A DNA stretch of 64,000 bases from WTFY01 sp011523795 (GTDB lineage Bacteria; Pseudomonadota; Gammaproteobacteria; UBA4575). Below the pieces are notes generated by a model. It searched no databases and was not told the DNA's origin. It worked only from the letters and a program-made list of their open reading frames with translations. The stretch spans positions 868,001 to 932,000 of the forward strand of contig OZ242278.1 in NCBI GenBank assembly GCA_965207475.1. Direction: 5' to 3'. Positions 26,328-34,722 of this stretch are shown one piece after another (the stretch's first letter is position 1; every line of letters starts with the position of its first letter). The position numbers and the translations under genes were made by a program.

Positions 26328-27222
26328 CCGTCATTTCCTCAGCCTTCTGGACCTCTCACCTGACGAGCTCAGGACACTGCTGCTGCGCGCCATTGAACTC
26401 AAGAAACACCTGAAAGCAGGTCAGGTTCACACGCCGCTGGCCCGCAAGACCCTGGCCATGATTTTTGACAAGTCATCCACCCGCACACGAGTCTCCTTTG
26501 AAACGGGCATGATCCAGCTGGGTGGTCAGGCGATGTTTCTCTCCCCCCGCGATACCCAGTTCGGCCGGGGCGAACCCATCGAGGACAGTGCGCGGGTATT
26601 GTCGAGAATGGTGGATGCCGTCATGATCCGGACTTTTGAACACGACAGGGTGGAAATGTTTGCTGCGCATTCCTCCGTACCCGTGATCAACGGCCTGACC
26701 GACCTGTACCACCCGTGCCAGCTACTGGCCGACATGCAGACCTGGCTTGAGCATCGGGGCGACATCAGGGGAGCCACGGTGGCCTGGGTGGGAGATGGCA
26801 ATAACATGTGCCATTCCTATATCAACGCTGCGCGGCAGTTTGACTTCAGGCTGAACATCGCCTGCCCTGAAAACTATTTCCCCAAGTCTTCGGTAGTCAA
26901 ACCGGCAGGCGACCGGGTGCAGTTGATGACAGAGGCTGCGGCGGCCGTCGAACATGCTGACCTGGTTGTCACGGATGTATGGGCAAGCATGGGACAGGAG
27001 AAGGAACACGGTGCAAGGCAGGATGTTTTCAGGGCCTTTCAGGTCAACGAAGCCCTGCTTGCAATGGCCAGCAGGGATGCGTTGTTCATGCACTGCCTTC
27101 CTGCGCACCGGAACGAGGAAGTCACGGAAGGTGTCCTCGACGGCCCTCAAAGCGTTGTCTGGGATGAAGCCGAGAACAGGCTGCACGCACAGAAAGCCCT
27201 GCTGGAATTCCTGATCGTCTGA
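26320..27222 (+). CDS. argF: Ornithine carbamoyltransferase
   Basis: ArgF makes citrulline from ornithine and carbamoyl phosphate. The carbamoyl-phosphate motif is SSTRTRVSFETGM, and the ornithine loop region includes VWASMGQEKE. The catalytic HCLPAHR is present. At 300 residues the protein is of the compact bacterial type. The start overlaps the argD 3' end by eight bases, indicating coupled expression. It is convergent with egtD. Confidence 0.96.
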   Translation: MRSRHFLSLLDLSPDELRTLLLRAIELKKHLKAGQVHTPLARKTLAMIFDKSSTRTRVSFETGMIQLGGQAMFLSPRDTQFGRGEPIEDSARVLSRMVDAVMIRTFEHDRVEMFAAHSSVPVINGLTDLYHPCQLLADMQTWLEHRGDIRGATVAWVGDGNNMCHSYINAARQFDFRLNIACPENYFPKSSVVKPAGDRVQLMTEAAAAVEHADLVVTDVWASMGQEKEHGARQDVFRAFQVNEALLAMASRDALFMHCLPAHRNEEVTEGVLDGPQSVVWDEAENRLHAQKALLEFLIV

Positions 27223-27249
27223 TCCCAGCACCCGCATCGGACCGGGCGC

Positions 27250-28242
27250 TCAGTGTACAGGTTTTGCCAGTACCAGTGAGAAATACCCGTTTTCAGGCTC
27301 GAAGTGGGCCTGCTCGCACAGGCCGCTCCTGGACAGCAGGCGCTGGATGGAGGATCGGGTATACTTGCGGCTGATCTCGGTAAGGATGTGTTCGCCTGCA
27401 TGCAGGCGGATCATCTCGTCAATACCGGGCAAGGCGATCACCTGTGAAGTTCTGGCAACCAGGTGCATCTCGATCTGTTCCATGGCTTCCCGGTATACGG
27501 CACGGTGTGAAAACGCCTGGAGCCGGAAATCGGCTCCAAGCTGTGCATTCAGCACGTTCAGCACGTTCAGGTTGAACTGCGCGGTCACGCCCTGTTCGTC
27601 ATTGTAGGCCCGCTCCAGCACATCCTTGTCCTTGACCCGGTCAAGGCCCAGCAGGAAGCTGTCTCCGGGTGTCATCCTCCTCACTACCCTGCTTAACAGT
27701 TCAATGGAGTCAGGCTCGGAAAAGTTGCCAAGTGAACTGCCCAGAAAAATATACAACACCGGCTTTTCGGGCTCGCGCAGAGCATCGATGCCAGCCAGGT
27801 ATTCACCCGTCAGGGACTCAATCGCCAACCCGGGAAAATCCCGAAGCAGACGCCTGGCGGACTCAAGGAGTACTTCTTCGCAGACATCGATCGTGACATA
27901 CGTAGCCGTATCACGACGGGCAGTCAGCCTGGAAAGCAGGATCTCCGTCTTGACCGATGTCCCGGCTCCCAGTTCAACACAGGTCCTTGGTCTGGTCATG
28001 GCAATGATTTCGTCGGCGTGCTGCTCAAGCAGTTCGCGCTCGGTGCGAGTAACGTAGTAGTCCCGGGTCTTGCAGATTTCGTTGAAGAGCCTGGAACCGG
28101 TCTCGTCGTAAAAATACTTGGGCGGCAGGCTTCTAGGGGCCTGAACAAGCCCTTCACGCGCATCGCGTCTCAAGGTCTCCAGCATGTCCTGACAGGACAG
28201 CGTCTTGATCCGGAACCGGGCGCTGGGCAAGTCTGAGGCCAT
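27250..28242 (-). CDS. egtD: L-histidine N-alpha-methyltransferase EgtD
   Basis: EgtD trimethylates histidine to hercynine, the first step of ergothioneine synthesis. The 330 residues match the family and contain LPPKYFYDETGSRLFNEIC, the SAM-binding VELGAGTSVKTEILL, IFLGSSLGNF and the C-terminal EISRKYTR. EgtB, which adds sulfur, is normally the neighbour but is not in this window. Either egtB lies elsewhere or the product is hercynine or another methylated histidine. No strong ribosome binding site precedes the ATG. Confidence 0.88.
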   Translation of the reverse strand: MASDLPSARFRIKTLSCQDMLETLRRDAREGLVQAPRSLPPKYFYDETGSRLFNEICKTRDYYVTRTERELLEQHADEIIAMTRPRTCVELGAGTSVKTEILLSRLTARRDTATYVTIDVCEEVLLESARRLLRDFPGLAIESLTGEYLAGIDALREPEKPVLYIFLGSSLGNFSEPDSIELLSRVVRRMTPGDSFLLGLDRVKDKDVLERAYNDEQGVTAQFNLNVLNVLNAQLGADFRLQAFSHRAVYREAMEQIEMHLVARTSQVIALPGIDEMIRLHAGEHILTEISRKYTRSSIQRLLSRSGLCEQAHFEPENGYFSLVLAKPVH

Positions 28243-28416
28243 TAGATATATTCTCGATTTCAGAGTAGCATTACAAGTTCAGGGATGACCTGCATAACCG
28301 GGCGCCACCAGGACTGCAGTACAACACTAATTCCACCCAAGCCGCAAACACACGCACGGCATACATCTGGTCCAATACTCTAGCAAGTCAACCACCAAGT
28401 TCGTACAGGGGGAGTG

Positions 28417-29787
28417 ATGGAAATTATACATTCAATCTTGAGCCAGCTAAGCAGCTTCATATGGGGCCCTGTCATGCTGGCTTTGCTGCTTGGAGTGGGA
28501 ATTTATCTTACGATCGGACTGAAGCTGGTTCCATGGTTGAAGATTGGACACGGATTCTCACTGCTTTTATCCGGCAAGGCTGACAAGGACCAGGGAGAAA
28601 TCAGTCCCTTCCAGGCGTTGATGACGGCCCTGTCCGCCACAATAGGAACGGGAAACATAGCGGGTGTGGCAACAGCCATTTTTCTGGGGGGTCCGGGTGC
28701 TGTGTTCTGGATGTGGATTACCGCGCTGTTCGGCATGGCAACAAAGTACGGCGAGGCCGTGCTTGCCGTCAAGTATAGGGAAGTGGATGCAGAAGGCAGA
28801 CGGGTCGGCGGCCCCATGTACTACATCAAGAACGGACTCGGGGAAAACTGGAAGTGGCTGGGCTTTCTCTTCGCACTGTTCGGAACGGTTGCCGCCTTCG
28901 GAATCGGCAACATGGTACAGTCCAATTCGGTATCCGACGCCCTACACTCCAACTTTGGCCTCAGCCCCACCATAACGGGCATCGTTCTGGCCTTGCTGGT
29001 CGGCCTCGTGATCCTAGGAGGCATCAAGCGCATAGGAGATGTCGCAGGAAAACTCGTTCCCATCATGGCTATCGCCTACGTGCTGGGCTCGCTCATCATC
29101 ATTTTTGCTAACTTCATGCATGTCGGCGAGGCTCTGAAACTGATTGTTACCAGCGCTTTCAGCAGCACGGCTGCTACGGGCGGATTCGCTGGTGCGGCTG
29201 TCTGGGCAGCGATCCGCTTCGGAGTCGCGAGAGGTGTATTTTCGAATGAGGCGGGGCTCGGCAGTGCCCCCATCGCACATGCGGCAGCCCAAACAAACGA
29301 TCCTGTGCGTCAGGGCATGATCGGCATGCTCGGCACCTTCATCGACACGCTTATCGTGTGCACCATGACAGCACTGGTGATTCTGCTGACCGGTGCATGG
29401 ACCAGCGGCGAGACAGGTGCGTCACTGTCAACTCTGGCCTACGGACAGGGCATCGCGGGTGGAAATTACATCGTCACGTTCGGTCTGGTCGTATTCGCTT
29501 TCACCACCTTGCTGGGCTGGAGTTATTACGGCGAACGCTGCGCCGAGTTCATTTTTGGTGTACGGGTCATTATCCCTTACAGGATTCTGTGGGTCATTGC
29601 CATCCTTACTGGAGCCTTGATCAAGCTTGAACTGGTCTGGCTGCTTGCCGACGTCATGAACGGATTCATGGCCGTACCCAATCTGATCGCCCTGGCGCTG
29701 CTGAGTCCGATCATATTCAGAATTACCCAAGAGTACCTGAAAAAACAACACGGTACAGGCACAATGGGCATGGACCCCGAGAAATGA
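28417..29787 (+). CDS. Alanine/glycine:cation symporter family protein (AGCS)
   Basis: A sodium-coupled amino-acid symporter of about 456 residues with ten or more transmembrane helices. Family hallmarks are FQALMTALSATIGTGNIAGVATAI, GPGAVFWMWITALFGMATKYGEAVLAVKYR, FGVARGVFSNEAGLGSAPIAHAAA and the GWSYYGERCAEF stretch. AGGGGGAG lies just before the start; the ATG at 28417 is preferred over a GTG one codon earlier. The stop overlaps the nadC ATG as ATGA, so the two are co-translated although their functions do not obviously connect. Confidence 0.93.
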   Translation: MEIIHSILSQLSSFIWGPVMLALLLGVGIYLTIGLKLVPWLKIGHGFSLLLSGKADKDQGEISPFQALMTALSATIGTGNIAGVATAIFLGGPGAVFWMWITALFGMATKYGEAVLAVKYREVDAEGRRVGGPMYYIKNGLGENWKWLGFLFALFGTVAAFGIGNMVQSNSVSDALHSNFGLSPTITGIVLALLVGLVILGGIKRIGDVAGKLVPIMAIAYVLGSLIIIFANFMHVGEALKLIVTSAFSSTAATGGFAGAAVWAAIRFGVARGVFSNEAGLGSAPIAHAAAQTNDPVRQGMIGMLGTFIDTLIVCTMTALVILLTGAWTSGETGASLSTLAYGQGIAGGNYIVTFGLVVFAFTTLLGWSYYGERCAEFIFGVRVIIPYRILWVIAILTGALIKLELVWLLADVMNGFMAVPNLIALALLSPIIFRITQEYLKKQHGTGTMGMDPEK

Positions 29788-30629
29788 GTACGCCAGTACA
29801 CAGTCAGGAGGCGTTGGAAGCCATACGCGATGCAGTTCGCATTGCCCTGCAAGAGGATATCGGACCGGGTGATGTGACGGCTTCGCTGTTCAGTTGCGAC
29901 AAGCTGACCGAAGCAACTGTCATCTGCCGCGACGAGGCCATCCTGTGCGGTCAGCACTGGTTCAACCAAGCGCTGCACCTGCTTGATGCGGACATCAAAA
30001 TCGACTGGCAGACAGAAGACGGTTGCAGCATGCAGGCCGACACCACCGTCTGTACGGTACAAGGCAAGGCAAAGGCCATCCTCAGCGCCGAACGTACCGC
30101 GCTCAATTTCCTGCAGACTCTGTCTGCCACGGCAACCTGTACACGGCAATACGTGGAGCGAATATCCGGTACGTCTGCACAGATCCTTGATACACGTAAA
30201 ACTCTACCGGGCATGCGTTACGCGCAGAAATATGCCGTGAAATGTGGTGGTGGAATTAACCACAGAATGGGCCTGTACGACGTCATCCTGATCAAGGAAA
30301 ACCACATTGCCATGGCCGGCTCGATTCACAAGGCAGTCACCACGGCCAAACAAAAATTCCCTGGACTCAAGCTTGAGGTCGAAGTGGAAGATCTTGAAGA
30401 GTTCAAGCAGGCCCTGCAAACACAAGCCGATGCGGTATTGCTGGACAACCTCTCCCTGCCCGAATTGCGACAGGCTGTCCGGCTCAACCGGGACAGGAAA
30501 AAACTTGAAGCCTCAGGCAACATCGACCTGAACAACATTCGTGAAACGGCCAAAACCGGTGTGCATTACATTTCGATTGGCGCGATCACAAAAAACATTC
30601 AGGCAGTGGACTTTTCCGTGCGCATTTGA
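29784..30629 (+). CDS. nadC: Nicotinate-nucleotide diphosphorylase (carboxylating), NadC
   Basis: NadC condenses quinolinate and PRPP to nicotinate mononucleotide in de novo NAD synthesis. The family segments ALQEDIGPGDVTASL, ERTALNFLQTLSATATCTR, ILDTRKTLPGMRYAQKYAVKCGGG, NHRMGLYDVILIKENHI and the terminal HYISIGAITKNIQAVDFS are all present. The length of 281 residues is normal. Its ATG overlaps the symporter stop by four bases. It is convergent with mazG. Confidence 0.96.
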   Translation: MSTPVHSQEALEAIRDAVRIALQEDIGPGDVTASLFSCDKLTEATVICRDEAILCGQHWFNQALHLLDADIKIDWQTEDGCSMQADTTVCTVQGKAKAILSAERTALNFLQTLSATATCTRQYVERISGTSAQILDTRKTLPGMRYAQKYAVKCGGGINHRMGLYDVILIKENHIAMAGSIHKAVTTAKQKFPGLKLEVEVEDLEEFKQALQTQADAVLLDNLSLPELRQAVRLNRDRKKLEASGNIDLNNIRETAKTGVHYISIGAITKNIQAVDFSVRI

Positions 30630-30647
30630 AATTGCTGTAACGTACGC

Positions 30648-31433
30648 TCACCTGTCCGAGCAGTCCTTGGCCTCTTCCCAAGCCTGCTGCATCTCTTCCA
30701 TCGTGTAATCCCCAGGCTTCATCCCCTTTTGGAACAGCATTTTTTCAACATGCCTGAAACGGCGAACAAATTTGCCGGAACTTTTCCGCAGGGCCTCTTC
30801 TGCATTGACGTTCAGGTGCCGGGCCAGATTGACCACCGTAAAGAGTAGATCACCCAGTTCTTCCTCCTGCTTGACCTGCTGCTCGTCGTTGACAAGCACT
30901 TCTTGCAGTTCAACGAGTTCCTCTTCAACCTTCTGGTACACCTGACCTGCATCCTGCCAGTCAAAGCCCACCCTAGCTGCCCGCCTTTGAATCTTTTCTG
31001 CGCGCAAGAGCTGTGGGAATGCATCCGGCACATCGTCCAACAGACCACCTTCCGGGCGATGTTCATTTTTCTGTTCGCGCTCGGCATCCTTTATGTCATC
31101 CCATGTTGCCGCGGCATTTTCATCATCCTGGTTGAAAATCAGGGGGTGGCGCCGAACCAGCTTGTCACTGATGCTTTTTGCCACATCGTCAAGATCGAAC
31201 AGATCCTTCTCTCTGGCCATTTGCGTGTAATAAATGATCTGTAACAACAAATCACCCAGTTCATCCCTGAGCTGTGCAAAATCCTGCCTGTCTACGGAAG
31301 CTGCTACCTCATAAACCTCTTCGATTGTACAAGGTACGATTGAAGCAAATGTCTGACGCAGGTCCCAGGGACAACCACGTTCCGGGTCACGCAGTATCTG
31401 CATGATGCTGATCAGTCGATACAGGTTTTCCAT
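30648..31433 (-). CDS. mazG: Nucleoside triphosphate pyrophosphohydrolase MazG
   Basis: MazG hydrolyses nucleoside triphosphates to monophosphates and pyrophosphate, cleaning nucleotide pools. Two MazG domains are visible. The first has CPWDLRQTFASIVPCTIEEVYEVA and LRDELGDLLLQIIYY; the second has VEEELVELQEVL and EEELGDLLFTVVNLARHLNVNAEEALR, with the paired acidic EExxE/ExxD metal ligands. The ATG at 31433 gives 261 residues, matching E. coli MazG. The upstream open frame is not conserved-looking. Confidence 0.94.
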   Translation of the reverse strand: MENLYRLISIMQILRDPERGCPWDLRQTFASIVPCTIEEVYEVAASVDRQDFAQLRDELGDLLLQIIYYTQMAREKDLFDLDDVAKSISDKLVRRHPLIFNQDDENAAATWDDIKDAEREQKNEHRPEGGLLDDVPDAFPQLLRAEKIQRRAARVGFDWQDAGQVYQKVEEELVELQEVLVNDEQQVKQEEELGDLLFTVVNLARHLNVNAEEALRKSSGKFVRRFRHVEKMLFQKGMKPGDYTMEEMQQAWEEAKDCSDR

Positions 31434-31775
31434 AATTACTCTACAGGCTTGCACATCCCATGCAGATGCCGTTATACCACTACCTTGGCATTGGATGAAC
31501 ACAAGATATTGAAAGCCGAGCCGGTCAGAAATTGTGCAGGAATCATCCTGTACGAATCCCGAAATAAAATATAGGACCATTGAAGTATTGTTTACGGCGA
31601 ATTTATGTCTCTTTAGAGATAGAAACCGGAACCAGCTTCCCAGAAATTTTGTTTTCGGGCTTATATGATAACTGTCACTATGTATAATCGGGGGTTCTCG
31701 CAGTCAGGCTTGGCCACGAAATCGAGTGTCAGTCCAGCTGCAAGATGTTTCTTTCAACCAACAGGGAACCTTGAG
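31434..31775 (+). other. Intergenic region between mazG and pckG
   Basis: This 342-bp divergent interval holds no convincing gene. The pckG frame stays open to 31665, but that stretch does not look like the family N-terminus. A perfect plus-strand TATAAT is at 31683-31688. Confidence 0.6.
31683..31688 (+). promoter_or_regulatory. -10 hexamer upstream of pckG
   Basis: A perfect TATAAT lies 88 bp before the pckG start. The best -35 at 17-bp spacing is only a half match (CTTATA). The placement supports a pckG promoter; strength and regulation cannot be judged. Confidence 0.45.
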
Positions 31776-33533
31776 ATGACGACTAAAAATGATGCCCTTG
31801 CAAACTGGGTAGAAGAAGTAGCGGCACTTACTAAACCGGACAAGATTGTCTGGTGTGATGGCAGTGATGCTGAATACAATGCCATGATAGACCAGATGCT
31901 TGAAAGTGGTACCTTGATGAGGCTGAATGAGGAAACTCATCCCAACTGCTACCTGCATCGTTCCGATCCGTCGGACGTGGCACGCGTGGAACACCTTACA
32001 TTCGTGTGTTCCAAGAGTGAAGAAGACGCGGGCCCGAACAACCACTGGATGGACCCGGTGAAAGCACATGCAAAACTGGATACCCTGTTCGATGGCTGCA
32101 TGCAGGGCCGCACCATGTATGTGATTCCATATTGCATGGGACCTATCGATTCGCCCCTGTCCCGTAACGGCGTGGAAATCACGGACAGCCCTTATGTAGT
32201 AGCCAACATGAAAATCATGGCTCGTATCGGCACTCCTGCGCTGGAACGTATTGAAAGAGAAGGCACATTTGTCAGGGGACTGCACTCCACAGGTGACCTT
32301 GATCCTGAGAAACGCTTTATCATGCATTTTCCAGAAGAGCTCTACATCAAGAGCATCGGATCAGGTTACGGGGGCAATGCGCTGCTCGGGAAGAAATGCC
32401 ATGCCCTGCGGATAGCCAGCTGGCAGGCCCGCACCGAGGGCTGGCTGGCCGAGCACATGCTGATTGTTGGCCTGGAAAGTCCTCAGGGTGAAACGCATTA
32501 CGTGGCATGCGCCTTCCCGTCGGCATGTGGCAAGACCAACCTTGCCATGCTGATCCCCCCGGAACAGTACAAGAACTGGAAAGTCACTACGGTAGGTGAT
32601 GACATCTGCTGGCTGCATTTGAGAGAGGATGGACGTCTCTGGGCCATCAACCCGGAATCCGGTTATTTCGGTGTCGTGCCCGGCACCAACGAATGGTCAA
32701 ACAAGAATGCCTACGATACCCTGAAGAGTGATGCGATTTTCACCAACGTCGGAGTGACTGCAGGCAATGAGCCCTGGTGGGAAGAAAAGGATGACGGCAA
32801 AGAACCGGCACTGGACTGGAAAGGCAACGCTTACGATCCTGAAGTGGGTCCTGCGGCACATCCCAATTCGCGCTTCACGGTTCCTGCCAAAAACAATCCT
32901 GTCTATTCCCGTATGTCAGAACACCCGGACGGCGTACCCATTTCCGCCCTGGTCTTTGGTGGTCGGCGCAAGGAACTTGCACCGCTAGTCTATGAAGCCA
33001 AGGACTGGACCCATGGTGTACTGGTGGGTGCATCCTGCGCATCGGAGATGACGGCTGCAGCTATAGGCGGTGCAGGACAGATACGACGCGACCCCATGGC
33101 CATGAAACCGTTCTGCGGGTACAACTTTGGGGATTATTTCGCGCATTGGCTCAGCTTCGGAAGCAAGTCCGACAAGCTGCCCAAGATCTTTCACGTAAAC
33201 TGGTTCAGGCGGGATCAGGACGGAAAGTTCATGTGGCCCGGATTCGGCGAGAACATGCGAGTGCTGGCCTGGGTCGTTGACCGATGTGAAGGAAAGGTCG
33301 AGGCAAGGGAAACGCCGATTGGCTTTTTGCCAAATCCTGAGGACATCAACACCGATGGCATCGATGTTTCCATGGAGACCATGCAGGAACTGCTGTCCGT
33401 AGATCTGGCCAAGTGGGAACAGGAGGCTTCGGATATCAACAAATATTTTGCCGAGTTCGGTGAACGCATGCCGGAAACCATGCTCAGTGAACTCAGCAAG
33501 ATCTCTTCTGCACTGCAAAGCAAGGCTGCCTGA
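31776..33533 (+). CDS. pckG: Phosphoenolpyruvate carboxykinase (GTP)
   Basis: This GTP-dependent enzyme converts oxaloacetate to phosphoenolpyruvate at the start of gluconeogenesis. The kinase-1 loop CAFPSACGKTNLAML, the GTP-type GGNALLGKKCHALRIAS and FCGYNFGDYFAHWLSF distinguish it from the ATP-type PckA. I chose the ATG at 31776, giving 585 residues, because TKNDALANWVEEVAALTKPDKI is the conserved start. The GTP form is less common than the ATP form in gammaproteobacteria. A long hairpin follows the stop. Confidence 0.96.
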   Translation: MTTKNDALANWVEEVAALTKPDKIVWCDGSDAEYNAMIDQMLESGTLMRLNEETHPNCYLHRSDPSDVARVEHLTFVCSKSEEDAGPNNHWMDPVKAHAKLDTLFDGCMQGRTMYVIPYCMGPIDSPLSRNGVEITDSPYVVANMKIMARIGTPALERIEREGTFVRGLHSTGDLDPEKRFIMHFPEELYIKSIGSGYGGNALLGKKCHALRIASWQARTEGWLAEHMLIVGLESPQGETHYVACAFPSACGKTNLAMLIPPEQYKNWKVTTVGDDICWLHLREDGRLWAINPESGYFGVVPGTNEWSNKNAYDTLKSDAIFTNVGVTAGNEPWWEEKDDGKEPALDWKGNAYDPEVGPAAHPNSRFTVPAKNNPVYSRMSEHPDGVPISALVFGGRRKELAPLVYEAKDWTHGVLVGASCASEMTAAAIGGAGQIRRDPMAMKPFCGYNFGDYFAHWLSFGSKSDKLPKIFHVNWFRRDQDGKFMWPGFGENMRVLAWVVDRCEGKVEARETPIGFLPNPEDINTDGIDVSMETMQELLSVDLAKWEQEASDINKYFAEFGERMPETMLSELSKISSALQSKAA

Positions 33534-33538
33534 CATCA

Positions 33539-33582
33539 CGGTGCGCAGCCCCATAGCGGGCTGCATACGGGGCTGCGCACCG
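33539..33582 (+). terminator. Long perfect hairpin after pckG
   Basis: Bases 33539-33552 and 33569-33582 are perfectly complementary (14 pairs, GC-rich), with a 16-base loop. It begins five bases after the pckG stop and ends two bases before the first ATG of the next gene. No T-run follows in either direction, so it may be a 3' stabilising structure or translation-controlling hairpin rather than an intrinsic terminator. Confidence 0.55.
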
Positions 33583-33584
33583 CC

Positions 33585-34151
33585 ATGCCTGCGCTCAGCC
33601 GGGCCTTTCGGATGCAAGGGTCCGTGACGCCTGCTGAAAATACCCTGTCCACCCCCGGGCAAGCGTATGTCCTGAGCAAAATTGTCTCGGGCGGCCAAAC
33701 GGGTGTCGACCGGGCCGCACTGGATGCTGCACTTGACAATGATTTCCCCTGTGGTGGCTACTGCCCCAAAGGCCGCAGGGCAGAAGATGGCATGATTCCC
33801 ATCCGTTACCCGCTGCAAGAACACGGCAGTACAAAATACGCCGGGCGTACTTATGCAAACGTCCTGCAAAGCCAGGGCACCTTGATCATCTTTGTACAGA
33901 AGCTGGAAGGAGGCACTGCACTTGCAAAGGACTATTGCCTGCAACTTGGCAAACCCATGGTTTCAGTCAATGCCAGGCAGCTGACATTCGAACAGGCCGC
34001 GGAGAAGACCCTGGACCATATCCGGAAATTCAGGATCAGCTCCCTGAATGTAGCGGGGCCCCGTCGCAGCGAGTGGGCCCATGGCTACCGGTACGCCTAT
34101 CAATGTGTAGACCGCATAATCAAGGACTGCATACAGCCAACATCAGGATAA
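33585..34151 (+). CDS. Putative molybdenum carrier-like protein
   Basis: A protein of up to 188 residues with the motif LSKIVSGGQTGVDRAALDAAL, followed by GGYCPKGRRAEDG and a Rossmann-like alternation (GTLIIFVQKLEGGTALAKDYC). This matches the putative molybdenum carrier family, which is related to nucleotide-binding LOG/TIR-like folds; its true substrate is unproven. The start is uncertain. The first ATG abuts the hairpin at 33539-33582 and lacks a ribosome binding site, and homologues begin close to the GGQTG motif, so the real start may be at 33612 or later. Confidence 0.78.
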   Translation: MPALSRAFRMQGSVTPAENTLSTPGQAYVLSKIVSGGQTGVDRAALDAALDNDFPCGGYCPKGRRAEDGMIPIRYPLQEHGSTKYAGRTYANVLQSQGTLIIFVQKLEGGTALAKDYCLQLGKPMVSVNARQLTFEQAAEKTLDHIRKFRISSLNVAGPRRSEWAHGYRYAYQCVDRIIKDCIQPTSG

Positions 34152-34251
34152 CGCAAGAAACCGGCACGTCGCAGAGATGCGAATGTATAACCCTGGCCCG
34201 GAAGCTCGATACACCATTTTGTCCCTGAACCTGCTGCAGGAAGGCAACCCG

Positions 34252-34317
34252 ATGACACCCAGGACAGCCTCACCTTGCGAACCGGTGTACCTGCCCCTGT
34301 ACTTGCGCTGCAACTAA
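34252..34317 (+). CDS. Putative 21-residue upstream peptide of the bufferin operon
   Basis: An ATG seven bases after AGGAAGG opens a 21-codon frame ending in TAA, 104 bp before the bufferin precursor gene. The peptide contains two cysteines, in SPCEPVYLP and LRCN. Cysteine-bearing leader ORFs are known to control some copper-responsive operons, so a regulatory role is conceivable. The evidence is a strong ribosome binding site and position only; chance cannot be excluded. Confidence 0.35.
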   Translation: MTPRTASPCEPVYLPLYLRCN

Positions 34318-34421
34318 ACGCCGATAACAAGGTCATACATACAAGTGGCTTTTGCCAGAATCCCTGGGAGCCGCATCATCTGTTGCCCGGCACTTACAAA
34401 TCAACAAAGGAGACAAGACCC

Positions 34422-34706
34422 ATGAAAAAACAGACCATTCTTCGATCCACCATGGCTGGAATATTTGCACTGGGTGCCAGCATGGCGCTGCAGAACGCAA
34501 TGGCCGTACCGGACGCACCCAAAAACTGGGAAAAATGTGCCGGAGTTTCCAAGGCCGGCATGAATGACTGTGGTGCACTAGATGGAACCCATCAGTGTGC
34601 AGGCATGGCCACTGAAGACAATTCCGAGCACGAGTGGGTCTATATGCCTGAAGGCACCTGCACCAAGATCGGTGGGACAGTCAAGGCAGTTAAACCTGCA
34701 AAATAA
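34422..34706 (+). CDS. bufA1: BufA1-type bufferin precursor (DUF2282)
   Basis: A 94-residue secreted precursor of the DUF2282 family. The signal peptide runs to about residue 28 (ending QNAMA), and the mature part carries four cysteines, C39, C50, C59 and C80, in the pattern EKCAGVSKAGMNDC, HQCAGMA and EGTCTKIGG. Bufferins are ribosomally made peptides whose cysteines are modified by the DUF692 partner and which sequester copper or other metal stress in the periplasm. AAAGGAG precedes the ATG. The modification enzyme and its partner follow directly, so this is a complete bufABC set. Confidence 0.88.
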   Translation: MKKQTILRSTMAGIFALGASMALQNAMAVPDAPKNWEKCAGVSKAGMNDCGALDGTHQCAGMATEDNSEHEWVYMPEGTCTKIGGTVKAVKPAK

Positions 34707-34722
34707 GCCAGCCAGGTGTGAC

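Noticed and set aside
34185..34212. GTATAACC...CGATAC resembling an ECF sigma promoter upstream of the bufferin operon
   Set aside because: The spacer is only 14 bp, too short for typical ECF promoters, and the match is loose.
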